A DNA stretch of 64,000 nucleotides from Echeneis naucrates (lineage: Eukaryota > Chordata > Actinopteri > Carangiformes > Echeneidae). Under the pieces are notes generated by a model. It made no database searches. It worked only from the letters and a program-made list of their open reading frames with translations, and was not told the DNA's origin. How positions within the stretch are numbered: the first letter of the stretch is position 1; the number at the start of each line of letters is the position of its first letter. The position numbers and the translations under genes were made by a program. The stretch spans positions 21,513,757 to 21,577,756 of the forward strand of contig NC_042532.1 in the NCBI RefSeq assembly GCF_900963305.1. Direction: 5' to 3'. Shown here piece by piece: positions 41,021 to 52,320 of this stretch.

Positions 41021-44000
41021 CAGGTAACTTCAGCTGTTTGTTTGGTGATGACTCATTTATTCCTCCTTCCTTTCAGTCTTTTCTCTCTCAGTATTGTTTG
41101 ATAGTCTCTCTCTCTCTCTCTCCACAGGCCTTCTGTTCTTCGTGTCGTTGGTGTTTTCGTCCGACTCTCCCGGTCAGTCCTTTATTTATTCTTATTTAAT
41201 ATCTGACTTCCAGCTGATGGAAGAAGTCGTCTGTGGACGGATGAAGGGAACTTCCTGTGTTTTTGTTTAAAGATGACACAGATGAAAGGTTCACTTTTAC
41301 ATTATGAATGAGTGTTTCTCTCACACACCCTGCATTTGTGTTTGCTGTGTTTACGGAGAGGTTGTTGTTTTGCCTGCAGTGCCGTACCCGGTCACCTGTG
41401 TGACCCGGGGAGCCGACCTGATGGAGGACAGTGTCCTGGTCTTGTGTCCTGCAGGCTGCACCCAGTGGAGGGTGTCGGTGTTCGGGACGGGGATCTACGC
41501 CTCCATCTCCTCCGTCTGTGGAGCTGCTGTTCACAGGTCACACTTCCTGCTGCTTTTCTTTCTTTAACTTTAACTTTTCTTTACAGTTAAACTAAAAACA
41601 AAAACCCTAAAAGCTTTAAACCCTTTTATCTTTTAGTTTTAGTCAGATCGTATTGAAGTTTATGGGAAAAGGTTGTTGGTCAGTCTGGCTGGAAACAGCG
41701 AATGTTTCTGTCAGTGATCAGAAGTAGCAGTCAAGCCTTTTCAGGATGAGGAGCAGGCGGAGTCAGGAGGGTTTTCACTGGTGTAGATTTATTCACACGT
41801 GGATCAGACTGTTCACTGAAGCTGTGACATAATGAAGAACCGCGTGAGTCCGGCGGTCTCCACCGAACACCAACACCATGACGGAGGAATGAAGGATTAA
41901 CTCTCAACCCTGAATGACCTCCTCCTTCCTCTGCAGAGGGCCTCCAGGGCCCGAAGGAAAACACCAGCACCAGCTCGGCCCCATCAGGATCCTTCACATC
42001 CCAACTTCCTGTCGTTTATCAGCTTTAGTCTGAATGTCAGCAAAGAAAATCATATTGTTGTTTCCTGTTTTAAGATGTTTTCATGATTCAGAACCAGAAT
42101 TCTGTTTAGATTAACAGCCTAAAGGTAGACCTCCATGTGGTCTCTGAGTCTAGATCAGGTCCCGGTTCTGTTTAAGTCTCAAAGGTCTCAGTCCAGAGAA
42201 ACCCTCACAGTGTGGCTCCAGGAACTGAAGCACAAGACCAGCCATCGGGACTTCTGGGACTTTGTGATGTCACAGCAAAGCAGACTCCAATGGCCTGTTG
42301 TTCCTGAGAAACTAGGCAAACTCTGAGTGGTCCTGGTCTCCCTAGACCAGAATGTCTCAGAGTCCAGCAGCTGCTTTTAGGGGCTCATCAGTTTCTTCGC
42401 AGGATGTTTGGAGCTCAGCCGGAGTCTTCGGCTCCAAACGCTGCTGATTTCCGGGTGTCGAGGAAATAATGGAACTGACGTGGAATGTAGGGGGCCAAGA
42501 AGAAAGGAGGGCTGAGGGCCTGAGGAGGTCAATCCGGCCCTGATCTCAGTATAAAGAATGAAAAGAGCTGAATGATCCTGTAGATAAATTCGGTCTCTGG
42601 TCCACAGCGGATTCCTGGGTCCAGCCGGAGGCCCTGTCAGGGTCCGCAGGCTGCAGGGACAGCACAACTACATCAGCTCCTTCGCCCACGGGATCCAATC
42701 ACAGGCCCTGTCCCAGTGGACCGCCTCCTTCAGCCTCACCAGTAGGTGGAGCCAAGCGCCAATCAGCTGATTGAGTTTTAATTTTAATTGATAACAGTAA
42801 TTTTTTGAATCAAGAAATTTTGTTTTAAAAATATGAAAAGTAAAACAATCATTTTAATGTTTAATATATCACAAAGTTTTCAGTGTAACATTTAAACAAT
42901 AATTCTGAGGTGCTGATAAATACTGAATATTAATAAACACTTCGTTATAACATTTGCTTCTTTTTTAAATTTTTTTTTTCAGATAAATTTTTGTCTTTTT
43001 TTACAGAAAATTTTAGCCTGAAAGTTCAGACTGAATGTTTGCTGCCTCCTGAAGGTCATTCAGCTTTGAATCTCCTTATTCTCTCATCTTTGTGTTGCTT
43101 TGTGTGACGCCCTCACAGTTGTCATACCAAACTGGACAAAAACTCCAGATTTGATTTGTTTTTGTTGTTGTAGGTACAAAGTGACTGTGTGTGTCTGTTA
43201 GTGTATATTATTGATGTGTGTATGTGTGTGTGTGTGTCCAGAGTCTGTTAACGTCCCATTGGAGCTGAGCGGGGACATCAGCACAACCGCTCTTCCTGCC
43301 GCAGGTAACACAATCTGACTCTTTTTTGTTGTGGTCGTCATTAGACACTGCTGAGTCAGCTGATCACATGACAAACAGCAGGAAGTGTCTGTCCTTTCAG
43401 TGTAAATGTCCTGCATCAGAGAGTGAGGTGTGACAAACTGTGTCTTTTTGCATTGCAGCAAAGAAACTGGTGAAGAAGCCGTCGGTGAAGAAAGCTCTTC
43501 AAGGTGGAAACAAAGGTATGAGCCGACGTAGCTGCTGCAGAAAACATCAAACAGCAAACATCAGTTCAGGCCAGTTTGGATTCCCCAGTCCAAACAAATA
43601 AACATCATGGTGTATACAAGATAGAAAGTATAGAAACTACAGACTGAGACCAGAGACTCATCAGGAAAACATTTACTGAGGAGGGACATTTTCCCATAGA
43701 CTTCAGTATAAAGGAGGAGGGGGACATTTTCCCATAGACTTCAGTATAACGGAGGAGGGACATTTTCCCATAGACTTCAGTATAACGGAGGAGGGACATT
43801 TTCCCATAGACTTCAGTATAACGGAGGAGGGTGACATTTTCCCATAGACTTCAGTATAACGGAGGAGGGACATTTTCCCATAGACTTCAGTATAACGGAG
43901 GAGGGACATTTTCCCATAGACTTCAGTATAAAGGAGGAGGGGGACATTTTCCCATAGACTTCATGGTCAGTAGATAGAATGCAGGTCCTGATGATGTCAC

Positions 44001-44628
44001 CTGGTCTGCAGACTGTCAGATGGACATCGCCATGGTGATCGACAGTAGCAGCAACATCGGACGGCGCCGCTTCAACCTGCAGAAGAACTTTGTTGCCAAA
44101 CTGGCCGCCATGTTGAGAGTCGGACCAACAGGACCGCATGTGGGCCTGATACAGGCCAGGTCAGACACACACAGACACACACAGGAAGGGGGACTGAGCC
44201 TCAGCAGGAAACTGTCAGTGACCTTCAGATGAACTGAGATCCATCAGCTGATCTGTGCTGTGTGTGTCTGTGTGTGCCTGTGTGTGCATGCGTGTCTGTG
44301 TGTGTCTGTCTGTCTGTCTGTCTGTGTGTGTCTGTCTGTGTCTATCTGTGTCTGTGCGTGTCTTTCTGTGTGTGTCTGTGTGTATCTGTGTGTGACTGTG
44401 TCTGTCTGTGTGTGACTGTCTATCTGTCTATCTGTGTCTGTACGTGTCTGTCTATCTGTGTCTGTACGTGTCTGTCTGTCTGTGTCTGTGGCTGTGTCTG
44501 TCTGTCTGTGTGTGTGTGTCTGTCTGTCTGTGTCTTTCTGTCTGTGACTGTCTGTCTGTGTGTGTCTGTGTCTGTCTGTGCGTGTCTGTCTGTGTCTGTG
44601 TCTGTCTGTCTGTGTCTGTGTCTGTCTG

Positions 44629-44663
<35 letters not shown>

Positions 44664-44688
44664 GTCTGTCTGTGTCTGTCTGTGTCTG

Positions 44689-44723
<35 letters not shown>

Positions 44724-44782
44724 GTCTGTCTGTGTCTGTGTCTGTCTCTGTCTGTCTGTCTGTCTGTGTCTGTCTGTGTCTG

Positions 44783-44817
<35 letters not shown>

Positions 44818-45180
44818 GTCTGTCTGTCTGTCTGTGTCTGTCTGTGTCTGTCTGTCTGTCTGTGTCTGTCTTTGTCTGTCTGTCTGTGTCTGTCTGTGTC
44901 TGTGTCTGTCTGTCTGTCTGTCTGTGTCTGTGTCTGTCTGTCTGTCTGTGTCTGTCTGTCTGTCTGTCTGTCTGTGTCTGTCTGTGTCTGTCTGTGTCTG
45001 TCTGTGTCTGTCTGTCTGTGTCTGTCTGTCTGTCTGTCTGTCTGTGTCTGTCTGTGTCTGTGTCTGTCTGTGTCTGTCTGTCTGTGTCTGTGTCTGTGTC
45101 TGTCTGTCTGTGTCTGTCTGTCTGTGTCTGTCTGTCTGTCTGTGTCTGTGTCTGTGTCTGTCTGTCTGTGTCTGTGTCTG

Positions 45181-45219
<39 letters not shown>

Positions 45220-47800
45220 TCAGTGATTCTCCCCGGACAGAGTTCCTCCTCACTAACTTCACTCAGCCCAAAGAGCTGCTGTTTGCCATCAAGGAGTCGG
45301 CCTACCTGGGAGGTGACAGCAACACAGGTAACACAACAATACACACAACAAACATGAACATCACAAGGTAACACAACAATCAGACATGGACGTCTGCTGA
45401 AGCTGAAATGGGTTAGAATCTGAGTTGTCCGTGCAGGTAAAGCCATCCTGCACACGGCGGAGACCTTCTTCGTCCCGGAGCAGGGTGGGAGGAGGGGCCT
45501 CCCCCGGGTCATGGTGGTGCTGATGGACGGCTGGCCGTCCGACGACCTGGAGCAGGCCGCCAAGTTCGCCCGGGATTCTGGCGTCAACGTCTTCCTGGTG
45601 TCGGTGGCCAAACCGGCGCCGGAGGAGCTCGCCATGGTGCGAGACAAAGACTTTGTGAAGAAGGTGGACGGACCGTTTGTGCTTTGATTTGTTCTGCTGC
45701 TGTTTCTGAGCACCGTGTCACTGACTGTGTCTGTCTGTCGCCGTCAGGCCGTCTGCAAAGACAACGGCTTCTTCAGTTACTCCGTCTCCAGCTGGTTCTC
45801 CACCACCAAACACGTCAGGCCACTCACTCAGAGACTCTGCTCATTGGATGCTCTGCTCTGCAGTAAGACACGCCCACACCTCCTGTCATCAGCTGATTGG
45901 TCGGCAGATGAAAGCCGAACGGTCGTTTGTCTCTTTGTGTGTTTTCAGGTAAAACCTGCTACAACTCCGTCAACATCGGCTTCCTCATCGACGGCTCGTC
46001 CAGCGTCGGGGAGGGAAACTTCCGGCTGGTTCTGGACTTCCTGGCAGGAACTGCCAGCAGCTTTGACGTCTCAGATGTGGGAGCTCACATTGGTGAGTCA
46101 GGAGGGCTAAAGCTGATGGACGGGTTGGTTGGTTGGTTGGTTGGTTGACTGACTGGTTGGTTGCTTGGTTGCTTGGTTGGTCGACTGATTGGTTGGTTGG
46201 TTGACTGGCTGGTTGGTTGGTTGACTGGTTGGTTGGTTGGTTGACTGGTTGGTTGGTTGGTCGACTGATTGGTTGCTTGGTTAGTTGGTTGACTGGTTGG
46301 TTGGTTGGTCGACTGATTGGTTGCTTGGCTGGTTGGTTGGTTGGTTGGTTAGTTGGTTGACTAATTGGCTGGTTGGTTGGCTGATTGGCTGATTGGTTGC
46401 TTGGTTGGTCGACTGATTGGTTGGTTGGTTGGTTGGTTGACTGGTTGGTTGGTTGGTTGGTTGACTGGCTGGTTGGTTGGTTGGTTGGTTGGTTGGTTGG
46501 TCGATTGGTTGGTTGGTTGGTTGGTTGACTGGCTGGTTGGTTGGTCGACTGATTGGTTGCTTGGCTGGTTGGTTGGTTGGTTAGTTGGTTGACTAATTGG
46601 CTGGTTGGTTGCTTGGTTGGTCGACTGGTTGGTTGGTTGGTTGGTTGACTGGCTGGTTGGTTGGTTGACTGGTTGGTTGGTTGGTTGACTGGTTGGTTGG
46701 TTGGTCGACTGATTGGTTGCTTGGTTAGTTGGTTGACTGGTTGGTTGGTTGGTCGACTGATTGGTTGCTTGGCTGGTTGGTTGGTTGGTTGGTTAGTTGG
46801 TTGACTAATTGGCTGGTTGGTTGGCTGATTGGTTGCTTGGTTGGTCGACTGATTGGTTGGTTGGTTGGTTGGTTGACTGGTTGGTTGGTTGGTTGGTTGA
46901 CTGGCTGGTTGGTTGGTTGGTTGGTTGGTTGGTTGGTCGATTGGTTGGTTGGTTGGTTGGTTGACTGGCTGGTTGGTTGGTCGACTGATTGGTTGCTTGG
47001 CTGGTTGGTTGGTTGGTTAGTTGGTTGACTAATTGGCTGGTTGGTTGCTTGGTTGGTCGACTGGTTGGTTGGTTGGTTGGTTGACTGGCTGGTTGGCTGG
47101 TTGGTTGGTTGGTTGGTTGGTTGGTTGGTTGGTTGGCTGGTTGGTTGGTTGGTTGGTTGGTTGACTGAGTGACTGATTGGCTCACTGATTGATGCTGCAG
47201 GTGCGGTCCAGTTCACCTACGACCAGCGGCTGGAGTTCGGCCTTACAGATTACTCTGACAAAGAGGAAGCCATCAACGCTCTGAGGAGAATCCCGTACAT
47301 GAGTGGAGGAACGGCAACCGGAGCAGCCATCAGCTTCACCACCCAGAGACTGTTCAGGTAGGACAAGAAAAAAAGCATTAAACATCAGTGAGCTGCAGAA
47401 TTAGGAGCTCACTGAGCCTTCTGTCACATCCTGCCAGGCGGGCCAGCCCAGGACGCAACTTCCTCATCGTGGTGACGGACGGGCAGTCATACGACCACGT
47501 GAGCCCTCCGGCGCTGGAGGCCCAGAAACAAGGTCCGTTTGTTAAAGCGACAGACGTTTGGATCTGTTCTTTTCTTTAACGCACATCAAAGTCTACTCAC
47601 CTGTTTGTCCCGTCCACCAATCACCAGGCATCACCATCTACTCGGTGGGCGTGGCCTGGGCCCCCATGGATGACCTCAGAGCGATGTCATCAGAGCCGAA
47701 AGACAGTCACACCTTCTTCACCAGAGAGTTCAACGGCCTCAACAACTTCATCCCTCTGCTGGTTCAAGGAATCTGCCGAGACTTCGCAGAGAAAAACTGA
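40990..47800 (+). CDS. coch: Cochlin (COCH), 14 coding exons, 550 aa
   Basis: Secreted extracellular-matrix protein of the inner ear; human mutations cause DFNA9 deafness. Exons: 40990-41023, 41128-41172, 41380-41536, 42608-42741, 43242-43304, 43459-43515, 44012-44159, 45224-45327, 45437-45663, 45748-45862, 45949-46092, 47201-47357, 47438-47532, 47628-47800. A signal peptide covers about residues 1-24 (hydrophobic [11 protein letters not shown]). An LCCL domain follows ([59 protein letters not shown]). Two von Willebrand A domains start near residues 164 and 363. The second has a full MIDAS motif (DGSSS); the first reads DSSSN, and human vWA1 is also non-canonical there as far as I recall. 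Length equals human cochlin (550 aa). The introns after exons 7 and 11 are almost wholly simple repeat. The gene converges with strn3. Confidence 0.96.
43620..43975 (+). repeat. Dispersed repeat family B copy expanded to about 8 x 36-bp minisatellite
   Basis: Opens with the family B lead (AGACTGAGACCAGAGACTCATCAGG..TTTACTGAGGAGGGACATTTT) and then repeats a 36-bp unit containing GGGACATTTTCCCATAGACT and TCAGTATAA about eight times. Located in coch intron 6. Because 36 is a multiple of three, spurious minus-strand frames with a 12-residue period arise. Confidence 0.95.
44255..45218 (+). repeat. (TGTC)n/(TGTG)n microsatellite filling coch intron 7
   Basis: About 960 bp built only of TGTC, TGTG and TGTCTG steps on the sense strand, ending five bases before the exon 8 acceptor AG. 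It creates very long spurious open frames on both strands. Confidence 0.97.
46115..47175 (+). repeat. (TTGG)n-based satellite with ~444-bp higher-order copy in coch intron 11
   Basis: About 1.06 kb of TTGG steps interrupted by TTGACTGG, TCGACTGATTGG, TTGCTTGG and TTAGTTGG phrases. The ordered block beginning TTAGTTGGTTGACTGG at 46281 recurs at 46725 with almost the same phrase order, indicating a 444-bp duplication on top of the 4-bp unit. Confidence 0.95.
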
Positions 47801-47908
47801 GAAGAAACACACACACACACAGCTTTAATGATGACAAACTGAACTCAACACTGTCGCACAAAACGTCCTCAATGACTCTGACGTTACAAAAACCCAACAG
47901 CTAAATGA

Positions 47909-47914
47909 AATAAA
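47909..47914 (+). terminator. Poly(A) signal of coch
   Basis: AATAAA 109 bp after the coch stop codon. Confidence 0.65.
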
Positions 47915-49165
47915 CCTCCAGCTCGTCTTCACTGCGCAAAGTTTAACACAAATGTTAGTTCAAAGTGTCACAACAACAAACAGAGAACACAATCTGGGAA
48001 CTCACAGGCTGAAACCAACACAAGTCCTCACAAAGACACAAAGAAGCACACGCTGTATTTAACTGCACACGTATATCCGCCAATAGAGACAAATATATGA
48101 AAACACAAATGTACATAAATTTATTTTAAGTCATTCGTTCTTCATTCCAGTTTTGATCTGTAAAAAACTCCAGTTCTCCTGAAACGATATTTAAAAATTA
48201 AAAAACTGTTTAGAAACATTCAACCAGCAGAATCTTATTTATTTTAATCAACCTTAACTAAAACAATTAAAAAGAAAAAAGTAAATGCAAATTACTTCAA
48301 TATCCATAAAAATGAATTGTGCTTTATGACTGAATGAGTTCATTATGAGAAAACAATCCTGGAATTAAATGATCTGTATCTTTTCATCAGGAACTAAACA
48401 TCTTTAGGAAACCTCCAAATTACACAATAAAATGAACTTTATATTTACAATATCAAAGTTTGTCAAGAAAAAGTTGTCAGGTGAAAAATTAGCACTTCTA
48501 ATTACAAATGTAAAGTCATTATCACGAGAAAAGTAGATTTATTTCTCTCCTTATAAAACATATTCAAGTTATAGTTAGAGAAATGATTTAAAGATGAACT
48601 TCAGTTGGCCTCTTTGATCCAAAACTGAATTTATTTTTTGTTGCACATTAAAGAGGAGTGAATGATTTCAGTCTGTTCGACCAACAGCTGTAAAGATGAG
48701 CTTCATTTTGCTTCTCGAACCTGAAAACATTCATCTGTAATTAAACTTTAATTTACGAGCTTTCAGAAAGAAACTGCTCAGGTTTTATCACATTTCGACA
48801 TCAGTCTAGTAAAACCAATCTGTTGTTAACATAAAACATTAATGCAAACTTTTGTTTTTTTTACATATTTTATAAAAAAAATGATCAAATTAGTCAAGAG
48901 AAATATAATTTTTCAGGCCTTTCTTGGGACAGTATTTTTCTCAAACTGTAATCTGTAATATATAAATTTTTTTTATTATGAGGGCAGATTAAATTTCCCT
49001 GCTGTTTCTGAAGATGTCCAGCTGGAATCTTTCTTTTCTTCGTTAGATTTTAAAAATCTGCCAAAATTACCTTTTATATGTAAAAAAAAAATAAAAAAAA
49101 CAAAGCCAAGACAACAATTTCAAAAAAAAATTTCTGGCATTTTAGCAATTTTACACTTTGTCCAA

Positions 49166-49216
49166 AAAAATTGTCATAGAAATAAGGCTGTTTGCCTTAT
49201 TTCTACGACAATTTTT
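49166..49216. repeat. Long near-perfect hairpin (23-bp stem, 5-nt loop)
   Basis: AAAAATTGTCATAGAAATAAGGC pairs with the following GCCTTATTTCTACGACAATTTTT with a single A/C mismatch, around the loop TGTTT. It lies 1.37 kb beyond the coch stop and 3.1 kb beyond the strn3 stop. It could be a palindromic transposon remnant or a structured RNA. Confidence 0.9.
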
Positions 49217-50566
49217 CTAAAAGTTCCTTTTTAGATATGAAGGATATAAAAAATGTAAAATAAATAGGCAAAGGCGATCAGATAAATAAAAATTGTCCTG
49301 TTGGTGCAATCTAAATGAGACATTTGGATTTTAATGCTGTTTGTTTTTACTGAACGATGTTTTGTTTGTTTGTTTGACTTTATTTCAACACAAAGCTCTT
49401 TATTTCACATTTTATTCATCTAATCAGATAATTGTGAGTTCAGTAGATTCAAATCCATAAACTGTAATTATGGAAAAGATTTTGTTATTTTTCATATTTT
49501 CTGAACGAGCCACTTGAATTAAAGGACAGAATTTTCTTCAGACTGTCTGCAAGGAGAGATTCATAAAAGCGGAAAAATCAGGTTGTGCTCATGTAGATGG
49601 GATTTGGGTGTTTAAAAGTCAACTGTCCTTTTTCTGTATTTATTTTCTGTTTTCCTGAATAAAGAAGTTCTTTTCACAGCGTTTCCATGTTACTGAAGTC
49701 CAGACTCTCAGACGGAGACGTGATGCCACCTGCTGACCAAACTGAGCCGGAAACACAGACAGAACAAAGATAGACAGGTCAGAATAAAATGACTAACCCG
49801 CCGACTCAGATCATCATATCGTCGACACGTTGTCACGTTTAACATGGAGCTTTTTTCCTGCTGCCACGTTTCAGCACCAACAAACAGTTTAGAGATCAGA
49901 AGTTAAATTCTGAAATCTGTTCCTCTGAGAGGAAAAGATGGTGGAGAGGAGGGAAGGTTTTCTGTGAAGTCAAACTTCTGTGCTGGATGAAATTTCTTCT
50001 GCTCACTAAAATCTTTATTTCAATTTACAGCTGACAGTTGACAGCAGAACATTATGACCACCTGATCCTGATATGGACCAGGTCTGGGTCCCCCTAACAG
50101 CCACATGAATGAAGGCCTTTTGGATATTTGGGGGAGCAGCTTTTCAATTTTAAAAAAAAAAGCAACTTCAATGTTTTGTTTCAACTTGATTTTCAAGCAA
50201 AACTGAGAATCTGAAGCTTTAAATGTTTAAAGTGTTTTCAGAGTAACTTCACTGAAATGTGTTCAGATATTTAACATTTTACTCGTCTCATTTGTTCCTT
50301 CTCTGGTTTAAAATGAGTCCTGCATAATAAAGACACAAACACTAAACAGAATATAAATCTGAACTGCACAAACTTCCTCAGCTGTCTCACTTTGGTGGAG
50401 CTTTTATTTTGGCCGTCCTTTTGCTGAGGCAGAATCAGGAGCGGAGCAGCAGCTTCTGTACAGGTACACCATTTAATAGTTATTATAGACATTTTATATA
50501 CATTTCAACAGTTGTAGTCTGCTATGTGGTACAATCTTTAAAATCTGCTGTTTCATAGTTTGTAAA

Positions 50567-50602
50567 CCCCCCCCCCCCCCCCAAAAAAAAAAAAAAAAAA
50601 AA
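50567..50602. repeat. C16-A20 homopolymer junction
   Basis: Sixteen C followed by twenty A on the plus strand, equivalent to T20-G16 in strn3 sense. This is the mirror of the T18-G12 tract after eapp. Confidence 0.9.
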
Positions 50603-51501
50603 CTTACAAAACTCATCAAAACTCGCAAACTGATCAGAACTTTTTTATCCATTTTTTGGAAGACTAGAAAAAATACTTTTATTGTATTAATCATGCATTA
50701 CACAAACAAAAGTCTTTAGTTACACAGAAAGTTGTAGCGAGGGTGAAAATAAAACAAAAATAAAACTATTTGATTGTGATCAATCAGGAGCCGCTCGCTG
50801 TACGAATCCCTTCAGTTAGAAAAATTAAATTAAAACCATGACAATAAAATCGACGTCCCCTCGAGTCCGAGCAGGTCGACACTAAAAACCAGCTGAAGAT
50901 ATAAATAAGTCGGTTCCCGCTCAGCGAAACAGTGAAGACGAACAGAGAAGAGAAAGATCACAAAGTGACGTGATGTGAGGAGGACTGTAAATAAAAAAAA
51001 TGGAGTCTGATATTAAAAATCTCTTCTCAGGGATGCTCAGAATCAAACACGACCTGAAGGTGCCACCGAACTGACGAGGTGAAGTGTCAGCGTTTAAATT
51101 CCTTCTCCATGTTTTCCTGAGTTTGTTGTGGACGAATCAAAACCCAGCGGAGACACAAACATGGATTTATTTTTTTAGCAGCTTTTGTATTTTAAAGACG
51201 AGTCTCAGATGACAAATGGACTGTGAACGCAGCGGTGTAGTTTTCATTCAGCTCCTCTTCCTCAGCATCAACCTGAGTGACGAGACGGACGTGGGCGGAG
51301 CCAACGGCAGGACTGGACGGGAGAGGTGTCGTTAACGACATTTAAAGGGGAGGGGTTAAAATACAGGGCTCTGATTGGCTGAGGCGGAGAGACGGCAGCT
51401 GATCATGTGATTTGGTGATGTTTCTTAAAAATGCTGTTTAAAAAAAAAAAAATCACGCAGGTTAAAAATCTGATGTTTTTTTTGATGCTTTGGTTCAGAT
51501 T

Positions 51502-51532
<31 letters not shown>

Positions 51533-52320
51533 GAGATGAAGAAGCGTGACTTCTCCTGTTCTATATTGACGCTAACCAATCAGAAGAGAACAGCTCTGTG
51601 TCCATGGCAACAGTTTTTTTTCCTGGTTCCTCTTTGTTGAGGTGAAGCAGATGAGGAAGTGATGTCACTGTTCGCCCAAACGCCAGACATCGGCAGAAAC
51701 ACAATTGTTGCTGTAGAAACCGTCATCACTGGGGGGCGGCCTTTGGAAGGAGGTGAGAGCAGCACGAGGTGACAGATTCATTCACTGATCTGTGTGTTCA
51801 TCATGTAAAGGGAATATCAGGCGAGCAACACACGTGGGAGAAAGGGGCGGGGCATCAGACATGATGTCATCCTATTTTCAGTCAGTTTTTTTGACCAGAT
51901 GAAGAAAAAAAATGACTACAAAACAACGGAAACGAGGGGCGGGGTCAGGGGTGGAGCTTTATGTAGTGTCAGAGGGGAGATGACATCACAGGTGAGCAGC
52001 TGTGCGTCGACCTGCAGGTGTTGAACGTTTCTGTTCCTGAACGTTTCCTCAGTGAGTTGGAGGGCGACCGCAGCACAACTCCTCCCAACATCTACTGTGT
52101 GTGTGTGTGTGTGTGTGCGTGTGTGTGCATGCGTGCTGCTGTCCAGTAGAGATCCTCTTCACCTCCGGTCTTTCATTAATATATAATCTGTGTTCAGAGA
52201 CCTGAACAGACCTGAATCCTGTTTGTATGTCAACAGCCTCTCTCTCTCTCTCTCTCGCTCTGCGTCTGAGTCTCGCGCCTCCACGGCCGTCTGTTTCCTC
52301 TCCCTCCTCCTCCTTCTCGT

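Larger units (their letters stand above)
47915..52320. other. coch-strn3 convergent intergenic region including strn3 3' UTR
   Basis: No coding region recognised. AT-rich to about 50.8 kb, with a strong hairpin at 49166-49216 and homopolymers (C16A20 at 50567-50602; A27 at 51506-51532). The part nearest 52.3 kb is probably strn3 3' UTR (read leftwards) and includes a TG run (about 52096-52118) and a CT run (about 52241-52256). I could not choose a strn3 poly(A) site. Confidence 0.55.

Noticed and set aside
43605-44139. Minus-strand frames with a 12-residue [12 protein letters not shown] period
   Set aside because: The period is the 36-bp family B minisatellite read in a frame without stops; it has no independent gene evidence.
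44244-45713. Very long open frames on both strands (up to 489 codons; Thr/Asp/Arg/Gln- or Cys/Leu/Ser/Val-rich)
   Set aside because: They are translations of the TGTC/TGTG microsatellite in coch intron 7, which lacks stops in most frames. The true coch exons on either side use other frames and are supported by homology.
46365-47216. Open frames of Trp/Leu/Val/Gly or Asn/Gln/Pro/Thr repeats, antifreeze- or silk-like in look
   Set aside because: Products of the TTGG satellite in coch intron 11; no start context, no conserved flanks, and coch splicing removes the region.
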